Assembly (NCBI GenBank): GCA_030562195.1
Contig: JAUJPP010000003.1
Coordinates: forward strand, 26,877,398-26,941,397
Direction: 5' to 3'
DNA length: 64,000 nucleotides
Source: Nipponacmea schrenckii
Taxonomy: Eukaryota; Mollusca; Gastropoda; Lottiidae
Shown: positions 15,101 through 30,100 of the stretch, one piece after another
Layout: every line of letters starts with the position of its first letter
How positions within the stretch are numbered: position 1 is the first letter of the stretch
The notes under the pieces: model-generated
Told to the model about the DNA's origin: nothing
The model's database searches: none
The model's input: the letters and a program-made list of their open reading frames with translations, nothing else
Translations under genes and position numbers: made by a program

Positions 15101-18100
15101 TACTTATTGAGATATTGAGACATTGAGACGATATTGAAACTGGTATAGTGTATACTTATTGAGACATTGAGACTGGTATAGTGTATACTTATTGAGATAT
15201 TGAGACTGGTATAGTGTATACTTATTGAGTTATTGAGACTGGTATAGTGTATACTTATTGAGATATTGAGACTGGTAGAGTGTATACTTATTGAGATATT
15301 GAGACTGGTATAGTGTATACTTATTGAATTATTGATACTGGTATAGTGTATACTTATTGAGACAATGAGACTGGTATAGTGTATACTTATTGAGACATTG
15401 AGACAGGTAGAGTGTATACTTATTGAGATATTGAGACTGGTAGTGTATACTTATTGAGAATTGAGGCTGGTATAGAGTATACTTATTGAGACATTGAGAG
15501 TGGAATAAATACTTACTAGGACATTCGGGTTTGTCACCGAGTAGTTCATATTTTTTAGCTTCAACATTATAGCCGCAGTGTAGAGATTTGTTGACTTTGT
15601 TTCCATCATTCAATGAACATTCTATCATAACTGAGTCACGGAAATTCGTGACAGCATCGTGGCTACCATAGTACTTCGATACTAGTGCTTTGGATTCATC
15701 AGATCCTGTATACTTCAGCTTTTCACATGTCGCTTCTAAATTTTTGTAAAAGAAATTAAATTGAGTTTCTAAATCATAAATTTGGATTAAGTGCCCCAGA
15801 CGGGAGAGCATACCCAGCCACGATAACGACATACACCACAGTACTCCACAGTGACACGTGCCTTCCTGGCGACTGACACCTGCCAGAGTACTGTTTAATG
15901 TGGTGTCCCTTCCTGGCAAGAGAAACCCTCAACGATAGTTCATAGTGGCACATCCCTTTCTAGCGAGAGACGACCGCCACGGAATTTCATAGAGGAACGT
16001 CCCTCCCTTTCGATCGACACCTGCCAGAGTACTGTATGACGTGAGGTCCCTTCCTGGCGAGAGAAACCCACGATAGTTCATAGTGGCACATCCCTTCCTA
16101 GCGAGAGACGACCGCCACGGAATTTCATAGAGGAACGTCCCTCCCTTTCGATCGACACCTGCCAGAGTACTGTATGACGTGAGGTCCCTTCCTGGCGAGA
16201 GAAACCCACGATAGTTCATAGTGGCACATCCCTTCCTAGCGAGAGAGAACTCCCACGGAATTTCATAGAGGAACGTCCCTCCCTTTCGACCGACACCTGC
16301 CAGAGTACTGTATGATGTGAGGTCCCTTCCTGGCAAGAGATACCCACGATAGTTCATAGTGACACATCCCTTCCTAGCGAGAGACGACCGCCACGGAATT
16401 TCATAGAGGAACGTCCCTCCCTTTCGACCGACACCTGCCAGAGTACTGTATGATGTGAGGTCCCTTCCTGGCAAGAGAAGCTCTCATAGTGGGGCGTCCA
16501 TTCCTGATGAGCGACTCAAGCAACGATAGTTCAATGTACACATTTTACAGTGTTTCACTCACTAGTTAAAGCACATATTAAAGATTATGGTTAAAAGTAT
16601 TTGTGATTTCACACAATATTTAGACAGACCAATCATGGAACCTTTACACAGGATTCGTTTTTTGTTGAAAACACGCACGATAGTCGTGAATATAGTCTAG
16701 ACAATCTATTCATTGATAAGGATCGTGAATTTACCGAAAAAATGATATGATATAAATGGAGATTTACGTCCTACTCTTCTGCATCTTATGGGCTAATAAG
16801 GACGGGCAACGCCATTTAGTGCTCAACGAAGGAATGATTGCTAGGACAGCAGCAACCTGTTTGTGATTTCCAACTGTCGAGGGATCTTTTGCGTATACGA
16901 CCTGTAGAACACGGGCCTCGGTTTATTGTCCCATCGGAACAACTAGACGCTTTTTCATGTCGGTCCAATTTAACGGACAAATTCGTTCACTTATTTTTTA
17001 AAGTATAAATGTATTGGAACTGAACTATATCAAAAATTACCTTTACAAGTCGGTGGAGGACCAACCCATTGAGAATTACTACCACACTCTCTTTCATTAT
17101 TTCCAACCAATATAAAGCCTAGATCACATCGGTAACGTAGTTTGTCTTCAAACGTAAAGTTCTGTTGTGTTGATAATAATGTTCCATTTAAAATATTAGG
17201 TGGACGAGGGCATATATTACCTGGTATAATTGATATGCTTTATGTTAATAAGTTATATATATAGAAGGGCAACAATGGCTTAAGTTCCACAGAGACTTGT
17301 ATGAAAGAGAATAAGATATGATAGGGAGTTAGGGACTACATATCATTCTCAAAACACAACTGGTGACTTTCCCAGTTCCCCTCCTCAGACCGTAGTCATT
17401 GTATCTACTCAGATGAATTGCAGTCTATTGCTCGGTCAGAGGGAGGGTTGGATATAAACATCATTTGCTAGATTATGTCAAGGAAAAGAAGATCGTGTGA
17501 AAGATTAGTGGTCTTTGAGTGGTCAGTGAGGTTAATTCTTTCTTCTTTGCTTTTTTAGTGTCTGTCTGAACGCAACTGATTAATTTAAATCGACTTAAAA
17601 TAACAAGGAACAGCCTACTATTAAACTGAACAATATGAAAATAAAACTTACGAACACAAGAATGATCGAAACGTAAAACATCTCCTGGTCTCTTGCCAGT
17701 TTCTTTATCCGATTTGTATTTATTATTAATTCCATCTTTGGTAAAGAGAGTAAACCCTTCTTTACAACTACACGTATAACTTCCATCTGTGTTAATGCAA
17801 TTTTGAGCACAGCCACCGTTATCTTTGTTACATTCATTTATATCTGAAATTATTATATAATTACATAATTTACATACTCTATACACAATACGTCCTGAGA
17901 AAATAATTGATGATGTGGGCAATATACTACGGTCTATTATACCCAGTCCAATATGAAGTGATCAAACATAATGTTCGCTAACATCTCACACCACTTTAAT
18001 TTAAGTCATGGTTCCGCCAACTAGGAATATATATTTTTCAGTTCCACATATGTCTTTGCTTTATATCGCAGTTTCAAGAAATGGCGAATTTTCGTTTTAT

Positions 18101-21100
18101 TTCAAATCCAAGCCTATGTTTAGTGGTCACATCGCTTGTAAGAAGCTGCGTTACGAACCCGGTAACAGTACTGTTGTGTGATAAATTACATTGTTTAATG
18201 AGGGTATCTTTGTCTAGTAGTAATTATTAAGAAGTTATAACTGTTAAACAGTTTCCAGACATTCAACAGAGTCAAATGAGAAACTGAAGATATAAATGGG
18301 GCTAATAAAAATACATACCTACACAAGATGAGCCGGATAACTCAAAACCAACTTTACATTGACATCTATAGGAACCAATTGTATTCATACAATCATAATT
18401 AGCACCACAAGGATTTGGTTCGGTACATTCATTTTTATCTGGTAATTAGAATAGAAATATTTCTGTATGAATAATTCAGTTGCTGCTACAATTGTACCTG
18501 TATTATCATGGTATTTGGTCTTTGGTAATAAACATTGAAAAATATATTATTTCTTTGATTTTAAAAAGAATGATAGGTCTTAAAATGAAATTTGAAAAGT
18601 TTAAACTTGGCCAATAAGAGCTCTATTCATCAGTAAACATACCTTTTGCCATAAATAACATAAAAATTATAAATAAATATAAAAAAAATTAAGTAATTAT
18701 CCATAAAGACGCATTTCATTATTGAAAAATGTTCAATAAATTAATTAAACGTTTCGTATTTCGTGGTACAATCCCACAAGGTTAATAATAATAATAATAT
18801 AAATAAATAATATTTCCCCGAGATTTTTATCCGAGTTCCTAGGTACAAGAGCCGTTACTGCTTCTATGGACAATAACACAACAAAACAATAAATCTAAAT
18901 AATAGTCTAGTCACCTACCCACGCACATAATATCAGCATTAAATGTCTGTTCAGGACCACAAGTTATTTCAGTTGTTCCGTTTATTTCATACCCGGCATC
19001 ACAGGTATAAGTGACTTTATCTCCAAACTCTACAGGTCCCATTGTCACTGTACTGGCATGTTTAAATCTAGGTACACCACATTTCTTTTCTGAAAAAAGA
19101 TATGTCAGATTCGTGTGAAGATAACTTTAACCTTATTAAAATACTACAGTCCAATAACAACATGCCGGAGGTGAGGGCCAACAATAAGATCCGAAGCCAC
19201 TTGAGTGTTTAAATATTTGATGCCGTCACTAATCGCCAAATATGCTGTATCACATGATATGATTTGTGTACCATAGTTACAGTGGTATATCACGAACTAT
19301 TCTTTCTCTATGTTCAATGGTAAGAATCTTGGAAGTGTTGCACCAGTCGGATCATTCCTGTTCCGGAGAGGTGCAGAGACGTAGTATTTTTTACTATTTC
19401 GTAAAGTTTGCTAAACAATACAAAATATACGATACTTACTAAAACAGCGTGGTGGGCCATGAGACCATTTTCCTGTAGTTAAACATACTAGTTTAACTGA
19501 ATCAATCAAATCGTAACCAGCATCACAAAAATATGTAGCAACAGAGGCAAAATCAGTCCCGGTTGTATTTCGACCTCCATTCAAAACATTAGGAGGGTCT
19601 CCACATTTTGATGCTGAAACGTATCAATTGTTAGTTACTAATATACCCGGATTTACAATGAAGATTTATTACATTAGGTACGGTAAATTACAACCTTTAA
19701 ACCTCTGCCTCCAGATACATTATGGCTTTATTACAACTAGTTGCCAGCGCTTAAGCTATGCTCTGTACTGTATTACAGCAGAAATGTTCACTGCCATTCG
19801 TATAGCTATTCAGAGTTTGATGACGAAACTGATTGGCTTGAATGGTCCATGCTATTGATCGTGACCTTGTACAGAAAAATTGAGAATGAACACGGTTCTA
19901 TGTTATGGAAGCTATAAGTCGGAATACCGTTGAAATATATTGATTTATGGTTTAATGAAGAGGAAATGTGTACCTTCACAAGCGATACCACTACTGTAAG
20001 AACCAGTATTTAAGCAGGTAGCCCAGGGTGGATTGGTGTTTATTTTAAATCCGTCATAACAAGTATACTCCACCTTCTCCCCAAACTTCACACTACCAGT
20101 ATAGTTTGATATATAACCATTTGGTATAGCTGGAGGAACTCCACAATATGTTACTGAAATTTGAAACGTAGCAGGGTAATATCTAAAGGGTAATTGAGAA
20201 TGACGTGTGTTGTTGTTACGTGACCCCTTGACTTGCAGAACAGGAGCAAGGGCAGTCATCTAGAATACTCTATAGAATACAGACTACAAAGCCTTTAAAA
20301 CTCTACTGACCAGTCTATAATAATTCACTCTAAGTAAGATAAATGGTAAACAAATTTCAGAAAGATTAATGTCAAATTGTATAGAGAAAAATATGAATAA
20401 TGTACCTTTGCAAGTAGGATAAACATCTTTATTCCATTTACCACCATCCAAACATTCAAAAGATATACTACTTTGTTTATTATACTCGGCCTGAGCAAAT
20501 GAATATCCATTTCCACATGTAATAGAAAGAGTTGTTCCAGGTATGGTGCCATTATTTGATATCATCATATTCGGGTGAGTTGGTATGTCTTCACAGCCTG
20601 AAATCATTTTACATATCATATTACATGTACATACAATAACATACTATATACAATTACATACTATATATAATAACATACTATATATATAATATCATACTAT
20701 ATATAATAAAATACTATATACAATAACATACTATATATAATAACATACTATATATAACATACTATATTTAATAACATACTATATACATGTCCATTAACAT
20801 ACTATATACATGTACATTAATATGCTATATATTGATTCTGATTGCATAGTGAATTTAAAGTCAGCACGTACCCAGTGAGAACTGCATCTCGAAACTTCCC
20901 TCAGATTGAATAAGGTTACTTTCAAATTTCAGGTAAAACTGGTTGCCAACAGTTAGACTCTTACTGCTAACTTGTCCCTTGAAACCTCCTGAAGGATGAT
21001 GTGAAGTTGACATACTTTCTGCGTTAAAAACCTGAAATAAAAAGTAGCTTAGAGATAACGTATTGGCTAGGTTAAAATGTTATACCTCTAGCCACAACTT

Positions 21101-24100
21101 GTAAAAGGATTCTCAAAGAGAGATATGGTTATACATAAGAAAAACACGTTATCTTTATAAACCTTTAGTTATATTGCGAAGTTTGATGCAAAGTGATTTT
21201 TAATCATCCAGATTAATGTTTACTAGAACATAGTTTCCGTACAATATCTTGAACCCTTATTTGTCATCAATGCCTGTTTCTGTTCGGTGCCAACATTCTG
21301 AGTGTTTCGGACAGTCAAAGGTCCAGTGTTCATTTAAACAACTGTCAATAACTGACCTTGAGATTATCAACAGTATCTGCCAATTTCATATTCTCTATCA
21401 CAATAGTATATGGTCTGTTGGTACTAAGTGGATCTGTGATGAGCCAAGAACAAGTTGTAGATGGTGAATACTCGTTTTGTAAAAAACCCGGCGATATAAT
21501 TTTACCCTGAGTCTGAGACAATTTGAAGGTACAACCTAAATAGAAGAACAGAAATATAATGATATATTCTTTTTCGCCTCCTTTCTAATCTAAAAAGCAC
21601 AACGGATACACATCTACACTTTCTGAAATGTAATGTCTTTGAATCATTCGAGAACATCTTTACTGAACGGAATCCGTAAAGGTTCAATTTCTTTATATCG
21701 ATATTACATTAAATCCTTTTAGCCTAACTTACTATATGATTTTCTGAATTGACGTAACATCGCTGTCCATTAAAAATAACCAGAATCCCATATAAGATTA
21801 GGTCGTAACAATCTGTCCCACCCACTATCCTTACACACAGCTTGTCTTGTATTTTCTGACGGGGTCAAGGTGGGTCAGTGAGTAGGATGCTTGCTCAATA
21901 ACCCGAGGGTCGCAAAAATCGCAAAATTTCTCTCATTGTATCTTGCATGGCCTTTAGCAGTCTTTATACGCCCATTAAGAGCAGACATTTATATCTGATA
22001 TTTATATGATTACCTTTCTTGTAGGAGATTTTATATCCAGTCTGACCAGGTGATAAAACAGCAGCATTCTTTATAATAATTCTAAGAACATTAGATTTGG
22101 TAATAATAATACGATTGATATAATCTTTAACATCATTTAAAATTTCAGTAGTTGGTGATAATTCTTCTCCATCATAGATATAAATATCAGATCTAGGAAG
22201 AAATTCTTTCACCTGAAAAATATGTAAACATATCAAAAATTAAATAAATTAAATAAATATATTTTCTTGGGGAACTATGTTTTATTGATCATTGAATGAA
22301 TGAATGAATGAATGAATGAATGAATTTCTCACCTTAAACGATATCACCTCCCCTTTTGCAGCTTTGATCAACCATTCACTATAAAAATGTCGGGGACTAT
22401 TGGGATAAAATGGAGATGTTAAATCTTGCCAGGGGTCAGTAGCTGTTAATTCTTGAACTCCACCTGTTTAATTGGGGAATTTCTATATGAAATAGAAAGA
22501 ACAAAAATGGAAAAAAACATTTGATGGGCTAGCTGATTTAATAAGCATACAAGCATTAGTCTTCAACCAACAGTAAATAAAATATACCATTAACATAATA
22601 CCCGATATAACATCAGTTAGAATAAAACAAGCTTTCTCACCTGAAGTCCATTTGATTTTAAATCCAGTTTTACGAACACTAGAATCATTTTTAAAACTAC
22701 CGACTTGATTGATGACAGAAAATTCTTGGTTATTTTTTGTCCTGAGAGTTGAATCTCTTCATCGGCTATAGGATCATAAATATGTACATAGTCTCTATAT
22801 TCTTCGGTGTTAAAGTTTTCAATCTGAAATATAATAGTTATACATTGACTACTAGAACCTCTATCAACATAGGTCAGGCTTAATAAGTTTGAAGACTAAT
22901 ACAATAGTTATACATTGACTGCTAGAACCTCTGTCAACATGGGTCAGGTTAATAAGTTTGAAGACTAATACAATAGTTATACATTGACTACTAGAACCTC
23001 TATCAACATAGGTCAGACTTAATAAGTTTGAAGACTAATACAATAGTTATACATTGACTACTAGAACCTATCAACATAGGTCAGGTTAATAAGTTTGAAG
23101 ACTAATACAATAGTTATACATTGACTACTAGAACCTCTGTCAACATAGGTCAGGTTTAATAAGTTTGAAGACTAATACAATAGTTATACATTGACTACTA
23201 GAACCTCTGTCAACATAGGTCAGGTTTAATAAGTTTGAAGACTAATACAATAGTTATACATTGACTACTAGAACCTCTGTCAACATAGGTCAGACTTAAT
23301 AAGTTTGAAGACTAATACAATAGTAATACATTGACTACTAGAACCTCTGTCAACATAGGTCAGATTTAATAAGTTTGAAGACTAATACAATAGTTATACA
23401 TTGACTACTAGAACCTCTGTCAACATAGGTCAGGTTTAATAAGTTTGAAGACTAATACAATAGTTATACATTGACTACTAGAACCTCTGTCAACATAGGT
23501 CAGGTTTAATAAGTTTGAAGACTAATACAATAGTTATACATTGACTACTAGAACCTCTGTCAACATAGGTCAGGTTTAATAAGTTTGAAGACTAATACAA
23601 TAGTTATACATTGACTACTAGAACCTCTGTCAACATAGGTCAGACTTAATAAGTTTGAAGACTAATACAATAGTTATACATTGACTACTAGAACTCTATC
23701 AACATAGGTCAGGTTTAATAAGTTTGAAGACTAATACAATAGTTATACATTGACTACTAGAACCTCTGTCAACATAGGCCCAGGTTTAATAAGTTTGAAG
23801 ACTAATACAATAGTTATACATTGACTACTAGAACCTCTATCAACATAGGTCAGACTTAATAAGTTTGAAGACTAATACAATAGTTATACATTGACTACTA
23901 GAACCTCTATCAACATAGGTCAGGTTTAATAAGTTTGAAGACTAATACAATAGTTATACATTGACTACTAGAACCTCTATCAACATAGGTCAGGTTTAAT
24001 AAGTTTGAAGACTAATACAATAGTTATACATTGACTACTAGAACCTCTATCAACATAGGTCAGGTTTAATAAGTTTGAAGACTAATACAATAGTTATACA

Positions 24101-27100
24101 TTGACTACTAGAACCTCTATCAACATAGGTCAGGTTTAATAAGTTTGAAGACTAATACAATAGTTATACATTGACTACTAGAACCTCTGTCAACATAGGC
24201 CAGGTTTAATAAGTTTGAAGACTAATACAATAGTTATACATTGACTACTAGAACCTCTGTCAACATAGACCAGGTTTAATAAGTTTGAAGACTAATACAA
24301 TAGTTATACATTGACTACTAGAACCTCTATCAACATAGGTCAGGTTTAATAAGTTTGAAGACTAATACAATAGTAATACATTGACTACTAGAACCTCTAT
24401 CAACATAGGTCAGGTTTAATAAGTTTGAAGACTAATACAATAGTTATACATTGACTACTAGAACCTCTATCAACATAGACCAGGTTTAATAAGTTTGAAG
24501 ACTAATACAATAGTTATACATTGACTACTAGAACCTCTGTCAACATAGGTCAGGTTTAATAAGTTTGAAGACTAATACAATAGTTATACATTGACTACTA
24601 GAACCTCTGTCAACATAGGTCAGGTTTAATAAGTTTGAAGACTAATACAATAGTTATACATTGACTACTAGAACCTCTGTCAACATAGGTCAGGTTTAAT
24701 AAGTTTGAAGACTAATACAATAGTTATACATTGACTACTAGAACCTCTATCAACATAGGTCAGACTTAATAAGTTTGAAGACTAATACAATAGTTATACA
24801 TTGACTACTAAAACCCTTCTGTCAACATAGACCAGGTTTAATAAGTTTGAAGACTAATACAATAGTTATACATTGACTACTAGAACCTCTATCAACATAG
24901 ACCAGGTTTAATAAGTTTGAAGACTAATACAATAGTTATACATTGACTACTAGAACCTCTGTCAACATAGGTCAGGTTTAATAAGTTTGAAGACTAATAC
25001 AATAGTTATACATTGACTACTAGAACCTCTGTCAACATAGGCCAGGTTTAATAAGTTTGAAGACTAATACAATAGTTATACATTGACTACTAGAACCTCT
25101 GTCAACATAGGTCAGGCTTAATAAGTTTGAAGACTAATACAATAGTTATACATTGACTACTAGAACCTCTATCAACATAGGTCAGACTTAATAAGTTTGA
25201 AGACTAATACAATAGTTATACATTGACTACTAGAACCTCTATCAACATAGGTCAGGCTTAATAAGTTTGAAGACTAATACAATAGTTATACATTGACTAC
25301 TAGAACCTCTATCAACATAGGTCAGGTTTAATAAGTTTGAAGACTAATACAATAGTTATACATTGACTACTAGAACCTCTATCAACATAGGTCAGTTTGA
25401 AGACTAATACAATAGTTATACATTGACTACTAGAACCTCTATCAACATAGGTCAGGTTTAATAAGTTTGAAGACTAATACAATAGTTATACATTGACTAC
25501 TAGAACCTCTATCAACATAGGTCAGACTTAATAAGTTTGAAGACTAATACAATAGTTATACATTGACTACTAGAACCTCTATCAACATAGGTCAGACTTA
25601 ATAAGTTTGAAGACTAATACAATAGTTATACATTGACTACTAGAACCTCTATCAACATAGGTCAGGCTTAATAAGTTTGAAGACTAATACAATAGTTATA
25701 CATTGACTACTAGAACCTCTATCAACATAGACCAGGTTTAATAAGTTTGAAGACTAATATAATAATACATTGACCTTTTCCGAGAAACCTATGATAACAT
25801 ATTGTATTATATATAGTAATATCCATAGGATAAAACACGGCATTTAAAATTACGCATGCCGTCCCAGGGGCATCATGAAAGCCTTACCCCGAGGCATTTC
25901 CGAGGGAAAGGGTTTTAAATATCATTAAAATTAAAAGAAAAATGTTTTATTTCACTTTATAAAACCAGAGCCGGGTTTTTATTTTGAAAAATAATAAAAT
26001 GAAATTATAAATATTAAGGGGCACAACTCTTTCATTTAAAACTTTATTACTTAATCAACCAGTGAGATAGACTTAATATTTGTTTACTAGGACAATGGTA
26101 AAACATCATTAGCTGATTAAAATACTAAATAAATCCAAAGTTTTAACAATGTTTGTAAGAAAGATTCCGAACGAAATATTCTATTCTCCAGTTTAAAAAA
26201 CTATGCCCTTCAATAACTCCTTCACCTTATACAAATTCTCAACCTGGCCAAAATGTTTTATGTTTATCAGTGGACTTACCTGGTATCGAAACTATACAAC
26301 AGAATCCTTATATAATCCTATTTATTCATTAAGTTGTTCAATTAGTTGAATGAGTCTTATATAGAGATCTATTTTTCAGTCATGACTCCTGAAAAATCCA
26401 ACTGAATATTTACTCTAATTGACCAGGTTTGAGATCTCAAAGAGGGAACATTTTTTTATCTTACCGAAACTTTGATCTGTTTTCCAACTGGTCCATTTAT
26501 AGTCCACATACAATTAGCATTGTCTGTATATTGATTCGCACTAGTAACATCAATTTCACCAGTCTTACCAGTTTTTATAAAACTACATTTAGATGCTGGA
26601 AAATATACAATAAAACTTTTACCAATCAGCTGGGATTACAGACAACATACAAGTCAGGTTTCAATTATCAAAAGGGATATGAACGGTTGAAATACAATTC
26701 AATCAGCCTATTTACTAGTAACATGAATTACCTCCCTTTAATTACTTACGAATTCCAAAAGAATGGATTATTTTAATTTTGTTGAGCTAAGGAAATAATC
26801 ATCAATAAAGATGCAACTTTATAAATTGACTTAGTTTTGTGAGTTTTCTAGATTTTACAGGGTTTCTGTTACTTTATGAAACTTTTAAGTTCAATGATGA
26901 ATATATATTCATATTGACCATCCTTGAGAATCTAAATTGTATGTTCATTTTCAGAAGCAGTATCATTAAAAAAAGACATTATGCAATTAAAAATTCTATG
27001 GATACAACAAAAACATGTATCGAGTTTACGATAGATACTTACGACAATTCTGTTCGTCTGATCCAGACGTTTTACAATCTCTCTCTCCATCACAAACCCA

Positions 27101-30100
27101 TTTCTTACTGATACATTTTACGCCTCTTTGACAACGGTAACTACCCTCAACACATGCTACGGTTCGACAAACATACGGGCTCCTCTCAAAACAATGTGCA
27201 ACCTTCCATTTACCATTTTCATTTTGAGCCAAACATTCAAACGTTTCTAGATCCGACGACGAATTTGTTTTTGGTTCGAACAGATCGAATAACCCATATG
27301 CTTCACATAGCACTAAAAAAATAATAATAAATAAAGTTGAAATTGTATATTATTATGGCTACTTGTGTACTGAAATGGTTCACTGTCATTTAGGCACACA
27401 TTTTTTAAGCACACCCCATTTAGACACAGTACTTTAGGCTCACTTCATTTAGGCACACCGTCAGATAAGCAAATGTCATTTAGGCACAGTGTTATTTAGG
27501 CGCAGAATTTTAGTCACACTTTCATTAAGGCACACGCTTTAAAAGCACACTAAAATTGGGCACATTCTCATTTAGGCACACTAAGCAAACCTTTAATAAC
27601 GCACTTCAGATTTCTCAGCCCGGTTTCCTTTGTAGCAAAGATGAGATTTGTCTGGTTATGTGTGATTGTGTGCCTAATTGAAAGTGTGCCGAAAAAGAGT
27701 GTGCCTAATTGAGCATTTTCCTAATTGAAAGTGTGTCTAAATTGCTGTGTCTAAATAACACTATGCCTAAATGATATGTGCTTATCTGACCGTGTGCCTA
27801 AATGAAGTGTGCCTTAAGTACTGTGTCTAAATGAGTTGTACTTAAAAATGTGTGCCTAAATGATTGCTTACCCACAATCTAAAACTCACTTCCTATGGCG
27901 TTGTATGTATGTGTTCAATATGGGATCCAAATCAGATTGTATAAATTCAGGTTCTAAGCTGTCACAATCGAGGACATTGTTATATGATTTATAACAGGTG
28001 TTCGACTTACTTCTGTTCTCTATCCAAACATTCTTCCAAGACCTTCCTTTGGCTATTCCATAGATAAAATTATTTTCTGTTTCATCTCTGATGTTTACCA
28101 AATTTGTACCTAATCTATAAGTAAGAAACAAAAACGATAACAGAGTATAACAAATAAGGTTCACACTTAATGGTCGCTTCTATCAGCTGGTCCTTAGCCA
28201 AACCAATCTTTATCGGATTATCGTACCCATTTAGAGCTGGGAGGACAAGAATAATGAGAGAAGTTGGTGTATTTAGACTTTCAAATGCCGATGAGTTCGG
28301 AACCCACAGCCGCCATTTGCTGGACATAACCAAGACACTCTAACGCTCTAACCGACTGGGCTGTCAAATGAACCAAGAGGACGTGCTGCATAAGATGATG
28401 ACAGTTGGGGAAAACTAATTATAGTCACAGAAACTACTTGGCTCTTGAACTTTCATCAAATAAACCTTTTGACCTAATCTATTTTAGTTTTCACCAATTA
28501 AATTTCTGCCCTCTGCACTGCCGTTTTTTGAAGCAAAAAATGTGTATTCTTATTCTAATAATTCTCGGAATACAACTTTTATTGGTTAACTAGATAAATC
28601 GTTTCAGCCGGTAAAGTAAGTCTTATTGAGATTATCTAGGCCTATAGATAGAAATACAGTTAGAATGAGAGGACTGTTGTTCTTTCCCATTTGACTTTTT
28701 GATTCGCGTATTTCCAGATTATGATGTCAAACCACAGGTATTTGACTATGGTGTATCATATAACATACCCTTCACAGTTTTTCATGGCATTTGAATGGGA
28801 AGTTGGAGTATCAACGGGTAAGTAACAGTGTCCACCATCTTGTATCCACCCTGAATCATACAGAAATAAAATCATTGTAACACCATAATTCGGTTTAAAT
28901 ACAAACAAGGAATATATTTTAGTAATTTGTTATTAACGGAGTTAAGGTGTAAATAATGATAATAATAATTTTAAAACAAGTGATATAAATCAAAGCTTAC
29001 CTTCCTCACAGTGGAATTTGATAGATTCTTGACAAACCACCTGAAAGAGACCAATATTTTTATTAAAATAATTTACAATTAAGTCATATTATCTGTTACT
29101 CTTGTTTTATATCTGTTATATTAGATTAATCGGTAAGGTTCGAAATCTGGTGTATCAAAGGATGTTGAATAATTAGTCCAACGAGCTACAGAACCTGTTC
29201 GAGAAGTATCTGTGAAATACTTCTCGCCTTCGCTAGGTAATAAATATATCCCACTGACGCCCTATGGTCCTATTGGTAACTGTGACAGCTATAGTTTGTA
29301 GCTGAACGACGTAAAGTGCCTTCTATTCGCTTATTCCTCCATCTTTTACTTGTGACTACATTACGATTCGTACACGAACCTTGAAGTAGGTTGGCACAAT
29401 CATGCTGTTTTGCGTGTGTTTAAACATGGTTTGTCGCTTTTTTAGCGTATTAATGCGGTTGACGGCGTCAGGAGTATAATTATACCCACCTTTACGGTAT
29501 CTTAAAGTTTATTGCGCTTAAAATTGACTTTTTGTAAATATATTGTTAAATTGATAACATTAAGACGAATAGGTACGGTGGCTTACATACGACATGATTA
29601 TTTTTTATTTTGAATTAAAAACTTTATTTTTCATCAAGGCGAAAATACTTTTCAACATGGTGGAAAATAAAGATTTCAATAAAAACTACCAGACGTTTTT
29701 CACCCACTTTTCACCTAGGTGGAAAATAAAGTTTTTAATAAAACTGCAAACTTTTCACCCACTTTTCACCTTGGTGAAAATACTTTTCAACATGGTGGAA
29801 AATAAAGTTTTTAATTCAATTGTCAATTTGTTATTTGAGCCACCGTACTATTAAGAAGGTTGTATAAATAAGTCGTGCATAACGAGTTGTAGAAATTTAA
29901 AGAAGTCCCTTGAAAGAATCAACCGACCAGCTTATGTAGTCGTAGCCTTCTTATGTGTATCGGCGACTTCTTTCACTTATATTTGCGACATTCAGATTAT
30001 TCTATAATTTGTGTGGTTCCTTCAATTCCACCACGGCAGCTCATTCGTAGAATTGGTAACCACTACATTAATCCAAAAAGCCATGTACAATTTAAAGATG

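Noticed and set aside
15929..16474. 181-residue repetitive minus-strand frame
   Set aside because: Four copies of a 138-bp tandem repeat; identical drift at all codon positions is expected and no homologous domain is seen.
22826..25765. CRISPR-like regular array
   Set aside because: Units are contiguous direct repeats with no unique spacers, and the context is an animal intron.
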